NCBI RefSeq assembly: GCF_002734285.1
Contig: NZ_NSEA01000005.1
Coordinates: forward strand, 182,620 to 246,619
Length of the DNA stretch: 64,000 nucleotides
From: Fredinandcohnia onubensis
GTDB lineage: Bacteria; Bacillota; Bacilli; Bacillales; Bacillaceae_L
Reading direction: 5' to 3'
Below the pieces are notes generated by a model, which had not been told where the DNA came from, ran no database searches, and saw only the letters and a program-made list of their open reading frames with translations. Of this stretch, positions 27,740 to 39,404 are shown piece after piece. Position numbers and translations under genes: made by a program. Within the stretch, counting starts at the first letter, position 1. Each line of letters begins with the position of its first letter.

Positions 27740-27865
27740 TATGTCGTATTTCCCGGGAAAAAGGAACGAATTTTGTAGCAATTACATGAATGTGTCATAA
27801 GGGATGTCGATTTTCACATTAAATACAAGTAATTTGGAATTTCTTGTTTTTTCTAAATATTTTCA

Positions 27866-27894
27866 TTGACTTGTATTTAAAAAAGGGTTAACAT
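27866..27894 (+). promoter_or_regulatory. Sigma-A promoter of metY
   Basis: TTGACT (27866-27871), 17-bp spacer, TAACAT (27889-27894), about 37 bp before the SAM aptamer. Confidence 0.7.
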
Positions 27895-27931
27895 CAAATT
27901 AATCGTAAAAGTACAAAACTTAATAGTTTAT

Positions 27932-28080
27932 CTTATCACGAGTGGTGGAGGGAATGGCCCTATGAAACCCGGCAACCGGTAATTTACACGGTGCTAAATC
28001 CAGCAGGCATTTTTTTGCCTGAAAGATAAGAAGAGAAACCATACATACAACCTCTTCTTATCGAAGAGGTTTTTTATTTT
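27932..28080 (+). promoter_or_regulatory. SAM-I riboswitch (S-box) with terminator, upstream of metY
   Basis: The aptamer covers about 27932-28030 and shows the S-box core GTGGTGGAGGGA ... ATGAAACCCGGCAACC and a P1 helix of CTTATC with GATAAG. The terminator is AACCTCTTC / GAAGAGGTT plus T-run (28049-28080). GATAAGAAGAG (28025-28035) is exactly complementary to CTCTTCTTATC (28052-28062), giving an 11-bp antiterminator that shares the 3' strand of P1. High SAM should therefore stop transcription before the homocysteine synthase gene. Confidence 0.95.
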
Positions 28081-28102
28081 ATTATAAGAGGGAGAGATTC
28101 TA

Positions 28103-29425
28103 ATGACTGAAAAACAAAGAAACTTTAGACCAGAAACGATCGCGATACATGGAGGTCTTGAGGCAGACCCAGTTACCGGAGCTAGAGCAGTTCCTATCTA
28201 TCAAACAAATGCGTTTAAATTTAACACTACTGAGCATGCGGCAAATCTCTTTGGCTTAAAAGAAAATGGTTATATTTATACTCGAATCCATAACCCAACT
28301 ACTACAGTTTTTGAAGAAAGAGTTGCCCAATTAGAAGGTGGAGTTGGTGCCCTAGCAGTTTCAAGTGGAATGGCAGCCATTACAACTTCTATCCTTAATA
28401 TTGCAGGAGCGGGAGATGAGATTGTATCTGCTTCTACACTATATGGTGGAACGTATAATCTATTTGCTAACACTCTACCTAAATATGGTATTAAGACACA
28501 TTTAGTAGATCCAAAAAATCCTGAAAATTTCCGTCAAGCCATTACACCAAATACGAAGGCGATTTTTGCTGAGACAATCGGAAACCCTAGCTTAGATATA
28601 CTAGATATTGAGGCCGTTGCTAACATTGCTCATGAGGCTGGAATTCCTCTAATTGTTGACAATACATTTGCGACACCATATTTATGTAGACCAATTGAGC
28701 ATGGTGCAGACATTGTTATCCATTCAGCTACAAAGTGGTTACTAGGTAATGGAACAACCATGGGTGGAATTATAGTAGACGGTGGTAAATTTGATTGGAA
28801 TTCACCAAAATTCCCCGGATTTACAACACCAGATCCTAGTTATCATGATTTAGTCTACGCTGAAGCTTTAGGACCAGTAGCCTTTATTATTAAAGCTAGA
28901 GTTCAACTTCTTCGTGATTTAGGGCCAGCTATTAGCCCATATAATTCATTCCAATTCAACTTAGGTCTTGAAACTTTACATGTTCGTATGAAGGAGCATA
29001 TTGCAAATACTGAAAAAGTTGTTTCCTATCTTAAAAATCATCCTGGGGTTGAATGGGTATTGTACCCAGGTGAAGAGGACCATCCAAATAAACAACTAGC
29101 TGATAAATACTTACCAAAAGGTGCTGGATCCGTAATTGTGTTCGGTATTAAAGGTGGAAGAGAAGCTGGTGAAAAGCTAATCAATAGTGTAGAGCTTTGG
29201 TCACATGTTGCAAACGTTGGGGATGCAAAAAGCTTAATTATTCACCCTGCAAGTACTACACACCAACAATTAAGCCCAGAAGATCTTAAGGCGTCTGGTG
29301 TAACAGAAGACTTGGTTCGCTTATCTGTTGGTATTGAAAATGTTGAAGATATTTTAGAAGATTTGGAGCAAGCCATTAAAGCAGCTAATGGAACAAGTTC
29401 AGATTTATCGGGGCCGACAGCATAA
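28103..29425 (+). CDS. metY: Homocysteine synthase (O-acetylhomoserine sulfhydrylase), MetY type
   Basis: 440 residues, typical of the O-acetylhomoserine/O-acetylserine sulfhydrylase subgroup, which is longer than MetB/MetC (about 380). The PLP Lys is residue 211 in IHSATKWLLG; other family motifs are PIYQTNAF, YIYTRIHNPTT and SSGMAAI. It makes homocysteine from O-acetylhomoserine and sulfide, a direct-sulfhydrylation route to methionine. GAGGGAGAG precedes the ATG. Control by the S-box just upstream fits a methionine role. Preference for acetyl- over succinyl-homoserine is assumed from family. Confidence 0.92.
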   Translation: MTEKQRNFRPETIAIHGGLEADPVTGARAVPIYQTNAFKFNTTEHAANLFGLKENGYIYTRIHNPTTTVFEERVAQLEGGVGALAVSSGMAAITTSILNIAGAGDEIVSASTLYGGTYNLFANTLPKYGIKTHLVDPKNPENFRQAITPNTKAIFAETIGNPSLDILDIEAVANIAHEAGIPLIVDNTFATPYLCRPIEHGADIVIHSATKWLLGNGTTMGGIIVDGGKFDWNSPKFPGFTTPDPSYHDLVYAEALGPVAFIIKARVQLLRDLGPAISPYNSFQFNLGLETLHVRMKEHIANTEKVVSYLKNHPGVEWVLYPGEEDHPNKQLADKYLPKGAGSVIVFGIKGGREAGEKLINSVELWSHVANVGDAKSLIIHPASTTHQQLSPEDLKASGVTEDLVRLSVGIENVEDILEDLEQAIKAANGTSSDLSGPTA

Positions 29426-29450
29426 CCAAAAATTGTTCACAATATTTTCG

Positions 29451-29479
29451 TTGACACCCTTATATCGAGATGATAAGAT
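29451..29479 (+). promoter_or_regulatory. Sigma-A promoter of metNPQ
   Basis: TTGACA (29451-29456), 17-bp spacer, TAAGAT (29474-29479), 50 bp before the SAM aptamer. Confidence 0.75.
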
Positions 29480-29528
29480 AACTCACGTGTTGTTTTAGTA
29501 TGATAATGAAAGTTAAATAATCTGATAA

Positions 29529-29692
29529 CTCTTATTCAGAGTGGTGGAGGGATGTGCCCGATGAAACCCAGCAACCGTCAACGTCTGTTGAAAAGGTGCC
29601 AATTCACACAAAGCTATGGGCTTTGGAAGATGAGAGGAAGGAATCACTGAATTGTGCCTTTCTGCTCGTTTTTGCAGGAAGGCTTTTATTTT
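29529..29692 (+). promoter_or_regulatory. SAM-I riboswitch (S-box) with terminator, upstream of metNPQ
   Basis: The aptamer spans about 29529-29636: P1 CTCTTATT with GATGAGAG, core GTGGTGGAGGGATGTGCCCG and ATGAAACCCAGCAACC. The terminator GCCTTTCTGC / GCAGGAAGGC (29656-29683) is followed by TTTTATTTTT. AGGAAGG after P1 can pair with CCTTTCT in the terminator as antiterminator. Confidence 0.94.
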
Positions 29693-29787
29693 TATATGCG
29701 GGGCATATTTGATTATTTATTATCTTTATTTATTTACATTATCGCATACACTAAACATAGTTTTCTCTGAATAGAAGGTGTGACAAC

Positions 29788-30813
29788 GTGATAACACTAA
29801 AAAATGTTAAAAAGATTTATCAAACAAAAACAAATTCTGTAACAGCAGTTAACAATATTGACTTACAGATTAATGAAGGTGAAATTTTCGGGATCATTGG
29901 ATACAGCGGCGCGGGTAAAAGTTCACTCATCCGTTTATTGAATGGTCTTGAAACACCAACAGAAGGAAATATTACTGTTGCTGGTCATAATATCACTTCC
30001 ATTAAAGGAAAAGCATTGCGTGATGCTCGTAAAGAAATAAGTATGATTTTTCAGCACTTTAACCTATTATGGTCGCGAACAGTGAGGGAAAATATCTCCT
30101 TTCCCTTGGAGATTGCAAAAGTGCCCAAATCTAAACGAGAAGAACGGGTTAATGAGCTTATTAAGCTTGTAGGACTGGAAGGGCGAGAAGGTGCTTACCC
30201 ATCACAACTTAGCGGTGGCCAGAAGCAAAGAGTTGGAATTGCAAGAGCACTTGCTAACAACCCAAAGGTTTTACTATGTGATGAAGCAACATCTGCATTA
30301 GACCCGCAAACAACTGACTCTATTTTGGACTTGCTAGTTGATATTAATGAACGTCTAGGATTAACAATTGTATTAATTACCCATGAAATGCATGTGATTC
30401 GTAAAATCTGTCATCGTGTTGCAGTTATGGAAAATGGGAAGTTTGTTGAGCAAGGACGAGTGCTTGATGTATTTAAAAAGCCTCAAGCCAACATCACAAA
30501 ACGCTTCGTTCAGCAAGTAACAGAGCCTGAAGAAACAAAAGAAACGGTTGAGAATTTATTAGATCGATTTCCAAATGGAAAAATGGTACAGCTTAGCTTC
30601 GTTGGGGAAGATGCTGAAAAGCCATTAATCACACGATTAATCCGAGATTTTAAGGTGGAAGTGAATATTTTACAAGGGAAAATTTCACAAACCCAAAATG
30701 GATCTTATGGAACATTGTTTATTCATCTTGATGGTGATGCTAATGAAGTCACTTCAGCCATCGAATTTATTCGACAACAACGAGTAGAAGCTGAGGTGAT
30801 TGAAAATGCTTGA
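29788..30813 (+). CDS. metN: Methionine ABC transporter ATPase MetN
   Basis: 341 residues. ABC ATPase domain: Walker A GYSGAGKSS (38-46), signature LSGGQKQR, Walker B VLLCDEATSALD, H-loop ITHEMH. The C-terminal 90 residues form the NIL/ACT-like regulatory domain that binds methionine (MVQLSFVGEDAEKPLI onward). GTG start with AAGGTG upstream. First gene of metN-metP-metQ; the end overlaps metP. It imports D/L-methionine under control of the S-box upstream. Confidence 0.95.
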   Translation: MITLKNVKKIYQTKTNSVTAVNNIDLQINEGEIFGIIGYSGAGKSSLIRLLNGLETPTEGNITVAGHNITSIKGKALRDARKEISMIFQHFNLLWSRTVRENISFPLEIAKVPKSKREERVNELIKLVGLEGREGAYPSQLSGGQKQRVGIARALANNPKVLLCDEATSALDPQTTDSILDLLVDINERLGLTIVLITHEMHVIRKICHRVAVMENGKFVEQGRVLDVFKKPQANITKRFVQQVTEPEETKETVENLLDRFPNGKMVQLSFVGEDAEKPLITRLIRDFKVEVNILQGKISQTQNGSYGTLFIHLDGDANEVTSAIEFIRQQRVEAEVIENA

Positions 30814-31510
30814 ACAATTTCAAGAATTACTTAAATGGGAGAAACAGGTTAATGATTATCAAGCACTCAATTGGGGGAACCTTTGGGAAGCAACCTTAGA
30901 GACTTTATACATGACCTCGATCTCGGTGCTTGCTACTTTTATTATCGGTTTATTTTTGGGTTTAGTTCTCTTTTTAACAGATAAAGGGAATGCCTGGGAG
31001 AATACAGTGGTAAATCGAATAGTATCTGCATTTGTTAATATTTTTCGATCCATACCATTCATCATTCTGATTGTCCTATTAATACCTTTCACGAAAATTA
31101 TGATGGGTTCTATGTTGGGGCCAAGTGCTGCATTACCATCTTTGATTATAGGGTCAGCACCGTTCTATGCAAGAATGGTTGAAATTGCTTTGCGTGAAAT
31201 CGATAAAGGTGTAATTGAGGCATCTCATTCGATGGGAGCTACAAACTCGACAATTATTTTTAAAGTGTTAATTCCTGAATCTTTACCAGCCTTAATTTCT
31301 GGGATTACCGTTACTGCGATCTCCCTAGTAAGCTTTACCGCAATGGCTGGTGTTATCGGTGCAGGTGGGTTAGGACATTTCGCCTATTTATATGGATTCC
31401 AAAGCAATAAACCTATCATTACATTTATTGCTACTGTTGCAATTCTAATATTGGTATTTATCATTCAATTTGTGGGTGATTTCTTTACAAAACATACAGA
31501 CAAGAGATAA
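30806..31510 (+). CDS. metP: Methionine ABC transporter permease MetP (MetI)
   Basis: 234 residues with five to six helices and the binding-protein-dependent permease signature EASHSMGATNSTIIFKVLIPES (EAA loop, about residues 135-155). The ATG at 30806 overlaps the end of metN by eight bases; GAGGTG within metN is its ribosome site. It forms the homodimeric channel of the MetNPQ importer. Confidence 0.94.
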   Translation: MLEQFQELLKWEKQVNDYQALNWGNLWEATLETLYMTSISVLATFIIGLFLGLVLFLTDKGNAWENTVVNRIVSAFVNIFRSIPFIILIVLLIPFTKIMMGSMLGPSAALPSLIIGSAPFYARMVEIALREIDKGVIEASHSMGATNSTIIFKVLIPESLPALISGITVTAISLVSFTAMAGVIGAGGLGHFAYLYGFQSNKPIITFIATVAILILVFIIQFVGDFFTKHTDKR

Positions 31511-31527
31511 CAGGAGGAAAAACAACA

Positions 31528-32370
31528 ATGAAAAAAATACTTTATGTACTACTATTTGGACTACTTTCAATTGCCCTAGTTGCTTGTGGCGGAAATGACG
31601 ACGCTGGCGATGGAGGAGATACTCAAGAAGCAGAAGGAAATAAAAAGCTTGTTGTAGGTGCATCAGCTGTTCCACATGCGGAAGTCCTTGAACAAGCAAA
31701 ACCTTTATTAAAGGATAAAGGTATTGACCTTGAAATAGAAGTTTTTACAGACTATATCTTACCGAACGTAGCTTTACATGAAAAAGAACTTGACGCAAAC
31801 TACTTCCAAACACCTGGTTATTTAGATTTACAATTAAAGGACAACCCTGATTTTGATTTTGTAAGTGTTGGTGAAATTCATAAAGAGCCAATCGGGATTT
31901 ATTCAAAAGAATATAAAAATCTAAACGAGCTCCCAGATGGAGCAAAAATAATTATGAGTAACTCTTTTAGTGACCATGGACGTATCTTACCGATTTTTGA
32001 AAGAGAAGGCATCATCAAACTTAAAGAAGGTGTTGGTGACCAAGCAAGAGTTGAAGATATCGTAGATAATCCAAAAAATCTTGATTTTTCTACTTTAATC
32101 GAAGCAAAGCTTCTTGCTACATCCTTTGAAAATGGTGAAGGAGATGCGGTTGTAATCAACACAAACTACGCTCTCGAAGGTGGAGTAAATATTGCGGAAG
32201 ACGGTATTGCCTTTGAAGGTGATGATGTCGTACCTGCAAACCTAATCGTTGTCAATAAAGGCGAAGAAGAACGCGAAGAGATTAAAGCATTAGTAGAAGT
32301 GTTAAAATCTGAAGAAATTCAAAAGTTTATTGAAGAAGAATATGCTGGTGCTGTTACTGTAGTTGAATAA
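31528..32370 (+). CDS. metQ: Methionine-binding lipoprotein MetQ
   Basis: 280 residues, signal peptide with lipobox LVAC (Cys 20) and a short acidic linker before the NlpA-type binding domain (KKLVVGASAVPHAEVLEQ; YFQTPGYLDLQ; IMSNSFSDHGRIL). It captures methionine outside the cell and hands it to MetP/MetN. AGGAGG before the ATG. Last gene of the operon, followed by a terminator. Confidence 0.95.
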   Translation: MKKILYVLLFGLLSIALVACGGNDDAGDGGDTQEAEGNKKLVVGASAVPHAEVLEQAKPLLKDKGIDLEIEVFTDYILPNVALHEKELDANYFQTPGYLDLQLKDNPDFDFVSVGEIHKEPIGIYSKEYKNLNELPDGAKIIMSNSFSDHGRILPIFEREGIIKLKEGVGDQARVEDIVDNPKNLDFSTLIEAKLLATSFENGEGDAVVINTNYALEGGVNIAEDGIAFEGDDVVPANLIVVNKGEEEREEIKALVEVLKSEEIQKFIEEEYAGAVTVVE

Positions 32371-32378
32371 ATAAAAAA

Positions 32379-32405
32379 GAGGCTTGCCAAGTGGTAAGCC
32401 TCTTT
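32379..32405 (+). terminator. Terminator of metNPQ
   Basis: GAGGCTTGCC / GGTAAGCCTC (one G-T pair), AAGT loop, TTTT. Confidence 0.85.
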
Positions 32406-33043
32406 TCAATTTTTGCATATTCTTGAGGAAAACAAAGGAAATTGATTGAATTGTATCTGTCGTGTTCCTATTGTAAGCCATATAGTCAAATAAGGATTGG
32501 TAGCTTAAAATACTGCAATATCCTGTTGTTGAGGCAAAAGGTTGATAGTGATAGCATTAAATATGTGCAAGTAAGCACGATAAAATCGAAGGGATTGGTT
32601 CATTATCAATCAAATCCGTTTAAATTATACGGGCGAAATGGAAAAGGCAATGCATCAGGCACATGGGATTGGATACAAGGATTACTGTCGAAAATTCAAA
32701 GAGCGTATGCGGGTTGAGAATAACCGAGAACAGGACTATAAACAAGGTCGAATGATTATTGCTCAAATAGGTAGAATGAACATGTAATTAGATATATACG
32801 TTTGCAAAACCCAGTGTCCACTACACTGGGATTCTATATTATAGAATGAATTAACGGAATCTGTGAAAAATAAACTGAGGATTTGAATACTTCCCATTAG
32901 ATATTCCTTTTCTTCCTTACATATCCTTTTGTTTTGTGTTATCTTATTGATGGACAAGATTTAACTTTTTATTCTCATTTAAAGGCCCCAATACATCAAA
33001 ACATATATTAAAAAAATGTATCACCAGTGTGAATGTGTAAAGG
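32406..33043. other. Gene-poor interval between metQ and the suf promoter
   Basis: About 640 bp with no recognisable gene. It contains a doubtful small open frame (32638-32787), a CCCAGTGT / ACACTGGG hairpin at 32810-32830 that lacks a proper T-run, and AT-rich sequence with no conserved motif I can name. It may hold remnants of a decayed gene. Confidence 0.5.
32638..32787 (+). CDS. Possible small orphan protein or gene remnant
   Basis: A 49-residue frame, strongly basic (many Lys and Arg) with HGIGYKDYCRKFKERMR in the middle. No family recognised. The frame is open for 18 codons before the ATG, and there is no clear ribosome site (GGGCG only), so it may be a degenerate piece of a larger gene. 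The plus-strand hairpin at 32810-32830 lies just downstream. Low confidence that it is expressed. Confidence 0.2.
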   Translation: MEKAMHQAHGIGYKDYCRKFKERMRVENNREQDYKQGRMIIAQIGRMNM

Positions 33044-33072
33044 TTGATATCACTTTGAATTTGATATAAGAT
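33044..33072 (+). promoter_or_regulatory. Sigma-A promoter of the suf operon
   Basis: TTGATA (33044-33049), 17-bp spacer, TAAGAT (33067-33072), about 85 bp before the sufC start. TGAGAAT occurs twice just downstream (33079-33096), weakly Fur-like. Confidence 0.6.
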
Positions 33073-33157
33073 TGTAATGAGAATAAAATGAGAATGAAGT
33101 TTTGACTTAATGTGTCAATACTATACAAAATATTTTCGTTTAATGGAGGTAGTAGTT

Positions 33158-33943
33158 ATGGCAGGATCAACTTTAGTTATTAAGGATCTTCATGTCGAAA
33201 TCGAAGGCAAGGAGATTTTAAAAGGGGTTAACCTTGAAATAAACGGTGGAGAAATTCACGCAATTATGGGACCAAATGGTACAGGTAAGTCAACTTTATC
33301 ATCTGCAATCATGGGTCACCCTAAATATGAGGTAACAAGCGGTAGCATCACTCTTGATGGTGAAGATGTGTTAGAAATGGAAGTTGATGAGCGTGCACGC
33401 GCTGGTCTTTTCTTAGCGATGCAATATCCAAGTGAAATCAACGGTGTTACAAACGCTGACTTCCTTCGTTCTGCAATTAATGCACGTCGTGAAGAAGGTG
33501 ATGAAATTTCATTAATGAAATTCATCCGTACAATGGATAAAAATATGGAATACCTAGAAATGGATCCTGACATGGCTCAACGTTACCTTAACGAAGGCTT
33601 CTCAGGTGGGGAAAAGAAACGTAATGAAATCCTACAATTAATGATGCTTGAACCTAAAATTGCAATCTTGGATGAGATTGACTCAGGACTTGATATCGAT
33701 GCATTGAAGGTTGTTTCTAAAGGAATTAATGAAATGCGCGGAGAAGAGTTTGGTTGCTTAATCATCACTCACTACCAACGCTTACTTAACTACATTACAC
33801 CAGATAAAGTTCATGTAATGATGCAAGGACGTGTTGTGAAATCAGGTGGACCAGAACTTGCACAGCGTCTAGAAGCTGAAGGATATGATTGGATTAAGAA
33901 AGAATTAGGAATTGAAGATGAAACTGTAGGTCAAGAAGCGTAA
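33158..33943 (+). CDS. sufC: Fe-S assembly ATPase SufC
   Basis: 261 residues. ABC-type ATPase with Walker A GPNGTGKST (38-46), signature FSGGEKKR, which is the SufC variant of LSGGQ, and Walker B AILDEIDSGLDID. It works with SufB and SufD as the SufBCD scaffold for Fe-S clusters. The ATG at 33158 follows GGAGGT; the frame runs further upstream without a ribosome site. First gene of sufC-sufD-sufS-sufU-sufB. Confidence 0.96.
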   Translation: MAGSTLVIKDLHVEIEGKEILKGVNLEINGGEIHAIMGPNGTGKSTLSSAIMGHPKYEVTSGSITLDGEDVLEMEVDERARAGLFLAMQYPSEINGVTNADFLRSAINARREEGDEISLMKFIRTMDKNMEYLEMDPDMAQRYLNEGFSGGEKKRNEILQLMMLEPKIAILDEIDSGLDIDALKVVSKGINEMRGEEFGCLIITHYQRLLNYITPDKVHVMMQGRVVKSGGPELAQRLEAEGYDWIKKELGIEDETVGQEA

Positions 33944-33960
33944 GCGTAAGGAGGATTATT

Positions 33961-36921
<2,961 letters not shown>

Positions 36922-36979
36922 GTGATTTCTCATAGCAGTTCGATATGAGGATGCCTCACATAGAATGGAGTGAAGTAGA

Positions 36980-38377
36980 ATGGCAAAGAAAATGCCTGAA
37001 ATTGGCGATTATAAATATGGCTTTGCAGATAAAGACGTTTCCATCTTCCGTTCAGAACGTGGTTTAACAAAGGAAATTGTTGAAGAAATCTCTCGCATGA
37101 AAGAAGAGCCTCAATGGATGTTAGATTTCCGTCTTAAATCCTTAGAGCATTTTTACAACATGCCTATGCCACAATGGGGTGGAGACCTTAATAGCTTAAA
37201 CTTTGATGAAATTACGTATTACGTAAAACCTTCTGAGAAATCCGAAAAGTCATGGGATGAAGTTCCTGAAGAAATCAAAGCAACTTTTGATAAGTTAGGT
37301 ATTCCTGAAGCTGAACAAAAATATCTTGCAGGTGTTTCTGCTCAGTACGAATCAGAGGTTGTCTACCATAATATGAAGGAAGACCTTGAAGAACTGGGAA
37401 TTGTATTTAAGGATACAGATTCAGCTCTTAAAGAGAATGAAGATATTTTCCGTGAGCACTGGGCGAAGGTTATTCCTCCAACTGATAACAAGTTCGCGGC
37501 ATTGAACTCAGCAGTTTGGTCTGGTGGATCATTTATCTACGTACCACCAGGTATAAAGGTTGATACACCACTTCAAGCATATTTCCGTATCAACTCTGAA
37601 AACATGGGTCAATTTGAACGTACATTAATAATCGTTGATGAAGGTGCAAGTGTACACTATGTTGAAGGATGTACGGCTCCTGTTTATACAACAAACTCAC
37701 TACACAGTGCAGTTGTTGAAATCATCATTAAAAAAGATGCGTACTGCCGTTATACAACTATTCAAAACTGGGCTAACAACGTTTATAACCTTGTTACAAA
37801 GCGTGCAGTATGTGATGCGAATGCAACAATGGAATGGATCGATGGTAACATTGGTTCAAAATTAACAATGAAATATCCAGCTGTTATCCTTCGTGGTGAA
37901 GGAGCTCGCGGTATGACTCTTTCCATTGCAATTGCTGGTAAAGGTCAACACCAGGATGCGGGTGCGAAAATGACTCACCTTGCTCCAAATACATCTTCTA
38001 CTATCGTATCGAAGTCTATTGCTAAACACGGTGGTAAAGTAACATACCGTGGTATTGTACACTTCGGACGTAGAGCACATGGAGCTCGTTCTAATATCGA
38101 ATGTGATACGTTAATCATGGATAATCAATCAACTTCTGATACAATTCCGTATAATGAAATTTTAAATGATAATATTTCATTAGAGCATGAAGCGAAGGTA
38201 TCGAAAGTATCTGAAGAACAACTATTCTATCTAATGAGCCGTGGTATTTCTGAGCAAGAAGCTACTGAAATGATCGTAATGGGCTTTATCGAGCCATTTA
38301 CAAAAGAGCTTCCAATGGAATACGCAGTTGAAATGAACCGCTTAATCAAGTTCGAGATGGAAGGTTCAATCGGATAA
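36980..38377 (+). CDS. sufB: Fe-S assembly scaffold protein SufB
   Basis: 465 residues, as usual. Recognisable blocks are [38 protein letters not shown] (with the functionally important Cys), [13 protein letters not shown] and [25 protein letters not shown] near the end. Core of the SufBC2D complex on which the nascent cluster forms. It starts 58 bp after sufU; GGAGTG before the ATG. Terminator downstream. Confidence 0.97.
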   Translation: MAKKMPEIGDYKYGFADKDVSIFRSERGLTKEIVEEISRMKEEPQWMLDFRLKSLEHFYNMPMPQWGGDLNSLNFDEITYYVKPSEKSEKSWDEVPEEIKATFDKLGIPEAEQKYLAGVSAQYESEVVYHNMKEDLEELGIVFKDTDSALKENEDIFREHWAKVIPPTDNKFAALNSAVWSGGSFIYVPPGIKVDTPLQAYFRINSENMGQFERTLIIVDEGASVHYVEGCTAPVYTTNSLHSAVVEIIIKKDAYCRYTTIQNWANNVYNLVTKRAVCDANATMEWIDGNIGSKLTMKYPAVILRGEGARGMTLSIAIAGKGQHQDAGAKMTHLAPNTSSTIVSKSIAKHGGKVTYRGIVHFGRRAHGARSNIECDTLIMDNQSTSDTIPYNEILNDNISLEHEAKVSKVSEEQLFYLMSRGISEQEATEMIVMGFIEPFTKELPMEYAVEMNRLIKFEMEGSIG

Positions 38378-38390
38378 TAAGAACACATGC

Positions 38391-38428
38391 AATAACTCGT
38401 TTGAGATACTCTCAAGCGAGTTATTTTT
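38391..38428 (+). terminator. Terminator of the suf operon
   Basis: AATAACTCG / CGAGTTATT with an inner TTGAG / CTCAA extension around a one-base mismatch, then TTTTTG. Confidence 0.88.
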
Positions 38429-38456
38429 GTACATAATCGTAATAGGAGGTGACTCC

Positions 38457-39305
38457 ATGATCTATATTGGCGTAACAGGCTGGGGTGACCATGATAGTCT
38501 ATATACAGCAGGAACCACACCAGGTGATAAACTGAAGGAATATGCCGGTCATTTTCCGATCGTCGAGGTGGATGCATCTTTCTATGCGATTCAGCCTAAA
38601 CGTAATGTGGAAAAATGGCTGAAAGACACACCGGAATCTTTTCAATTCATTGTTAAAGCTTATCAAGGGATGACAGGTCATCAACGTGGGGAGATGCCAT
38701 TTGAAACAAAGGAAGACATGTTTGATGCCTTTCGTTTGTCACTTGAACCTTATCAACAAGCAAAAAAGCTCGCCATGGTTTTATTTCAATTTCCACCATG
38801 GTATGATTGTAAACGTGAAAATGTAGACTACTTAAGGTGGTGCAAGCAGCAGATGGGAGAAATTTCTGTGGCCCTTGAATTCCGCCACCAATCATGGTTT
38901 TCACCACAACTAAAACAACAAACATTACAATTTATGGAACAGGAAGGCTGGATTCATAGTATTTGTGATGAGCCACAGGCAGGCCAAGGGTCAATCCCGA
39001 CAGTCTTACATCCAACCCATAAACAAAAAACGCTCGTTCGTTTCCATGGCAGAAACGTCCATGGCTGGACAAAGCCAAAAGAAGGCAATTGGCGTGATGT
39101 TCGTTATTTATATAAGTATAATAAAGAAGAGCTAGAAGAATGGATTCACCATGTTCAGAAACTTAATCAATCAAGTGAAACCATCTACGTATTGTTTAAT
39201 AACAACTCAGGTGGAGATGCAGCAGACAATGCTAAGCAATTTATCGATATGCTCGGAATCGAATATCGAGATCTAGCCCCGAGGCAATTAGACTTTTTTA
39301 GTTAG
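38457..39305 (+). CDS. yunF: DUF72 family protein YunF
   Basis: 282 residues, a TIM-barrel-like DUF72 protein. It opens with IYIGVTGWGDHDSLY and has VDASFYAIQPKRNVEKW, FQFPPW and EFRHQSWF, all family-typical. AGGAGGTG lies six bases before the ATG. In B. subtilis yunF also follows the suf operon. The biochemical role of DUF72 is not established; the fold suggests an enzyme acting on a phosphate-bearing or nucleic-acid-related substrate. Confidence 0.87.
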   Translation: MIYIGVTGWGDHDSLYTAGTTPGDKLKEYAGHFPIVEVDASFYAIQPKRNVEKWLKDTPESFQFIVKAYQGMTGHQRGEMPFETKEDMFDAFRLSLEPYQQAKKLAMVLFQFPPWYDCKRENVDYLRWCKQQMGEISVALEFRHQSWFSPQLKQQTLQFMEQEGWIHSICDEPQAGQGSIPTVLHPTHKQKTLVRFHGRNVHGWTKPKEGNWRDVRYLYKYNKEELEEWIHHVQKLNQSSETIYVLFNNNSGGDAADNAKQFIDMLGIEYRDLAPRQLDFFS

Positions 39306-39404
39306 TACAAACTATAAGCATATTTTAGATTTCATACATAAGTGAAGCACCTAAAGAGGAAAGTCCACAGCAGCATTTTAAACAGGCAGAAGGAGGTGTA
39401 GGGA

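Noticed and set aside
32810..32830. Terminator CCCAGTGT / ACACTGGG
   Set aside because: The stem is good, but it is followed by ATTCTATATT instead of a T-run and there is no convincing gene before it.
33079..33097. Fur box in front of sufC
   Set aside because: Two TGAGAAT half-sites are direct, not inverted, repeats and do not give a 7-1-7 Fur site.
39350..39380. RNase P RNA-like motif AGAGGAAAGTCC upstream of yunD
   Set aside because: Only about 15 bases agree; the rest of the RNase P core is missing and the stretch is part of a short intergenic leader.
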